This document shows, piece by piece, positions 60,558 to 64,000 of a DNA stretch of 64,000 bases. The notes beneath the pieces were generated by a model that did no database searches, was not told the origin of the DNA, and saw nothing but the letters and a program-made list of their open reading frames with translations. The translations under genes were made by a program, and so were the position numbers. Every line of letters begins with the position of its first letter. Positions within the stretch are counted from its first letter, which is position 1. The stretch comes from Mycteria americana (taxonomy: Eukaryota; Chordata; Aves; Ciconiiformes; Ciconiidae): contig NC_134373.1 in assembly GCF_035582795.1 (NCBI RefSeq), forward strand, positions 11,271,501-11,335,500, given 5' to 3'.

Positions 60558-63317
60558 TGTCCAGGCCATGGCTGTCTGAGGGAGGTGCTATGTAATAACA
60601 GTCAGTGGTTAGAGACTTCAAAGGCCTGCAGTGAGAAGAGTGACTGGGCAGTGAAGAGAGGTAGATAGCTTAAGTTCTACAGTTGAGCTCTTATCATCAA
60701 CAGATTTGTTTTTCTTATCGATTCTTCTGTACTTGTCACTATTCAGTTACAATTCCTCCTTGGCAAATGCTGTCACAGAGGAACCATCAGCACTTGTTTA
60801 AGTACTATGTTTCCTGACTTAAAAAAAAACTCAAATAACAATTTGCTAATGTCCTAATACCGACATGTCTTTTCTGGAACTGCATTGGTAATAACAGTAG
60901 GAGAAATTGGAGGAGAGAAGAAAGAGTCAAAGAGGGAAGACTACTTCAGAGGAGGAAATCTAGTTTAGAGCATCTCCTAGATTGAATATGTTTGGATTTG
61001 TAGTATTCCAAGACAGTTGGTCTGTTGTGAACATGAATGTCCCTATCTTTCGCACACCTCGCCACCAGCACAGACAACCAATGCATATTTTTTTCTGGCA
61101 TCATTAAAGAGAGAGACCGGGGAGGGGGACACATAGACCAAAATGCGCACACACAACCAGGAGCCTACCGTCAATCATTTCTCCTATTCTTCTATTACAC
61201 CAAGGTATTTTGGTGTCATAGACCATAGGAAAATAAACAATTCCAGTTTCACCCACCCATGAGCCCCACCCCAGCACAGGTTATTGAACACAGTAGTATG
61301 CTGCTTCTCTCTCCTCTACCCAACGGGTAGACAAGTTATTATTTACATTGGCAAATGTTTTCCACCTGCCTCACAGATTAGGTTCTGTTGAAGTATACAC
61401 TGTCAGAAAGTGTAGTTCCCAGAAGGAACAGAATTGCTGGCCTGGTTTCCTACAACTGGAAACCAGAATGTCTGTATCTTTGGGGCCTCTGCACAGATGA
61501 GACCATAAATTTGAGTCATGTTGGGAAAAAGAAGGTGGGCTCCTTTGGCTGAGATTCTTGAAAATACAAAATACTGCTTTATGAAGACTGAATCAACCCT
61601 GAAAAGGTTTCTGTGGCCAAGTTATTTTCACTGTATCAGTCAGACTTCAGGAAAGCAGGCTTTCTGAGGACAAGAGAGAGCAAAGTTGTGTATTAGCTTC
61701 ATTTAGATGGCATTATAAGCCAAAATGGCTGGTGACCTTGCTGGTGGTTCCAGCCAAAGGGCTGAACATGAGCCAAAGCAAGACAGAAAGTTGTGGGATA
61801 CTAGGGAAAGACAGAATTGCTCTGGGTGCAATGAATAGATAGAGATGTTTTGGAGTATTTCCATCTGCCTCTGCCAAATTCTCAAAGTCTCATTATTTCC
61901 TCCCCACTCAGCTTTCTGAACAATTGCTGGTCAGGTTGTGTTAGCATGAAGACTGACTCTCTGTCTTTTGCCCTGAGGAGATCATTGGCTTTGAGATGAA
62001 TGCTGTTTCTGTGCTGTTTCGCAGTGCAACACAAGTGGCATTTAAAAAAAATAAATGGAAAAAGTTGCAGTAATTTTGATCCACCCCACCCTCCCTTGCA
62101 AAAATCGCTTTTCTCTGCATTAAGGTTTTGGATTACAATTAAAACTCCCAGCAATAACCTCTGAAAAATAGCCTTCTGCTGCTTTGCTCTTCACAGTGAC
62201 TGGGGTTTGTACGCTGCACACACCTCCGTGCTCAACAGTTAAAAGTTTTGTGCGGCAATTTGAAGTGTCCTCCTGTGAAAACAGCAGCTCTGGTTTTAGA
62301 ACTAGAGTACTACCATAATATTGGTTTTACTAGCTCAAGGTTCAATTTCAATATAATAATAAATAAAAGAGAACCCTGTTCCAACAGCTCCTTAAGAATA
62401 CAGTAGTTTAAAAAAGAAACTGCATAGATAGCAACTATTCCTGTTGAGGGAAGTGACTATAGGCCACGCAGTCTCTCCCTCCTGTAAATGAGGAAGAGGA
62501 GAAAGAGCGAAATGACAAGACTCGGATACCGCTGTCCTGAATGATGAAGTTGGCACCCAACGTTGTGTAAGTGGACTGCTCTGTTCTGTAATGTGCGTGT
62601 GCTGCTCTCAGGAAGGGGGTGCATGCAGTAGTTTCAGGTGCGCCATGGCTAGCAGTTCATTTTCTGATTCACTGCTATTTAGAAGCTGCATAATCAAGTC
62701 TGGTTTTGTCTAATTAGTGGTAGCTGCGATACTGTTAGTATCTTCTGAGATAATGGGGCCAAATTTTGTACACCTTTATTTTAGGGTAAGAAGTGTAGAT
62801 TACGTTAAAACTGAAGCCCCCTTGGAAAAGCAGCAATGAATTCTTGTCATTCTTATGCTATGAATTTGACACACCCTGTAATTTAAATAATGTTATCCCA
62901 GAATCACACTGTCCAAACTAAGTACTTTTCAGTCATTTGAGATAAACTTAGGTAAAACTCCATGAGCTGGTTTTGGGATGAGAATTTCCCAGAATCTGGC
63001 CTCTGCTTCACATGGGAATTCAGCAATGAGCCAGCCCAGCCCAGGTACATGTGAGCTAGGGAGCCCCAGGCAGTCTCTTTTCAAGTAACTGGCTTGCCTA
63101 AAATATTCTTATTCCAAGCTTCTTTGCAAGTTATTAGTAAGTATTGACTTTAGTTTTAGCTTCTATTTAGTTTTAAGAAACAATGTCTTGAAGCTCCTGT
63201 GTACAATTTCCTTCTTTTCATTATATATATTGATTTGCCAAAGGATATTATGTTGTGCTTCAGAAACTTATTCTCAGAATTTTAGTGAACTGGAAATTTG
63301 ATAGATTACAGGCTTTC
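60558..63317. other. Non-coding sequence with one candidate first exon
   Basis: No supported gene. At 62541 ATGATGAAGTTGGCACCC runs to a donor (GTTGT then GTAAGTGG, exon end 62566), giving a possible eight-residue coding start. An A/T-rich ATAAATAAAAG lies about 200 bp upstream. No partner exon is visible before the window ends. Confidence 0.45.
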
Positions 63318-63365
63318 AAATTTAATTGCAGATTTATTTGCAAATTTAATTTCAGATTTAATTGC
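63318..63365. repeat. Two tandem copies of a 24-bp AT-rich unit
   Basis: AAATTTAATTGCAGATTT plus ATTTGC is repeated directly once, with two mismatches in 24 bases. It is a small AT-rich minisatellite-like duplication. Confidence 0.8.
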
Positions 63366-64000
63366 AATTAATCCAGTGGATTTGTCTCTCATGTATTTAA
63401 CATTTAATTAATAGAAAAGTAATTCTGAAAATGTGAATGAAATTCCAGTGTTTACCCGGTTACAAAGACTTATACTAAACTATCTGCCAAAAATAGAGAA
63501 AGATGATTCTCTGAAGTAAGGACTGTTCAAAGTAAGGCTATGATTCAAATAACTGTGTTAAGGTACTAGGTTTAGGTAACTACATAAGTGGTCTGATAGC
63601 CAAAAGCTACTCACTTTAATATATGAACAGGGTGAAGCACCTTCAGGGGTGATTTTTTTTTTTTCCTAAGAAATAGCTAAGAAACCTCAGCAGTAACTTA
63701 TACTGAAAAACTATTCAGAAGTTATACAGATACACTCCTCACATGGTTAGAGAAAGCCACCTGTTGGAAGCAGTTCCACAAGCAGACACATTTACTGAGA
63801 GATATCATCATGATTAAATGAAAAAATAAATATCAGTTCACTCCCAAGACCTTGAATTTTGCCCCCACCTGTCCAAAAGGCAGTAGTAGTTGTTTTCTTT
63901 TTCCATTAATTTTCAGCCTTGAATGATACCACTGTATGCTTGTGGAGCATTTTGGTATGGATTCAATAATGTTAACCTGTTATAAAGAACAGCTTTTGCT
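63366..64000. other. Non-coding window end
   Basis: Apart from a T-run near 63653-63664, I see no gene, transposon or other structure in this last stretch. Confidence 0.6.

Noticed and set aside
1..64000. CRISPR arrays, bacterial operons, tRNA or rRNA genes
   Set aside because: No regularly spaced repeats, no dense coding, and no tRNA B-box or rRNA-like sequence was seen by eye on either strand.

Overview
This window looks like nuclear DNA from a bird. The evidence is AT-rich, non-operonic sequence, several CR1-type LINE fragments (one with the typical 3' tail of repeated GATTCTGT-like octamers), and a solo endogenous-retrovirus LTR of a type I know from birds. The longest open frames either lie in the CR1 copies or look like chance. 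I recognise no complete protein-coding gene, rRNA, tRNA or CRISPR array. The species and locus cannot be named from the sequence alone.

Layout. The first 1.2 kb holds three minus-strand blocks (about 966-1184, 864-894 and 320-450) that have splice-like borders and join in one open frame; I do not recognise the product. From 1.2 to 16.6 kb I see only intronic or intergenic sequence with short simple repeats. A 599-bp solo LTR lies at 16655-17253 with TG...CA ends and a near-perfect 5-bp target duplication. Around 20.0 kb, a TATA box is followed about 50 bp later by a consensus splice donor, a possible plus-strand promoter and short first exon. An old minus-strand CR1 fragment lies at 22.4 kb. 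At 30.96-31.67 kb an older CR1 fragment is split by a younger one, and a plus-strand copy of the younger type sits at 33.55-34.12 kb, so the two form an inverted pair. From 34 kb to the end the window is gene-poor, with G/T-rich tracts, G-quadruplex-type runs, an AT-rich inverted repeat bracketed by 19-bp direct repeats (43.5 kb), small tandem duplications (60.5 and 63.3 kb), and a few isolated start-codon/splice-donor combinations (48.85 and 62.54 kb).

How it fits together. The window is best read as intron or intergenic DNA of a gene-poor region, shaped by CR1 retrotransposition and one retroviral insertion later reduced to a solo LTR. The exon and promoter calls are hypotheses from splice and core-promoter consensus only. 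I found no convincing new multi-gene system.
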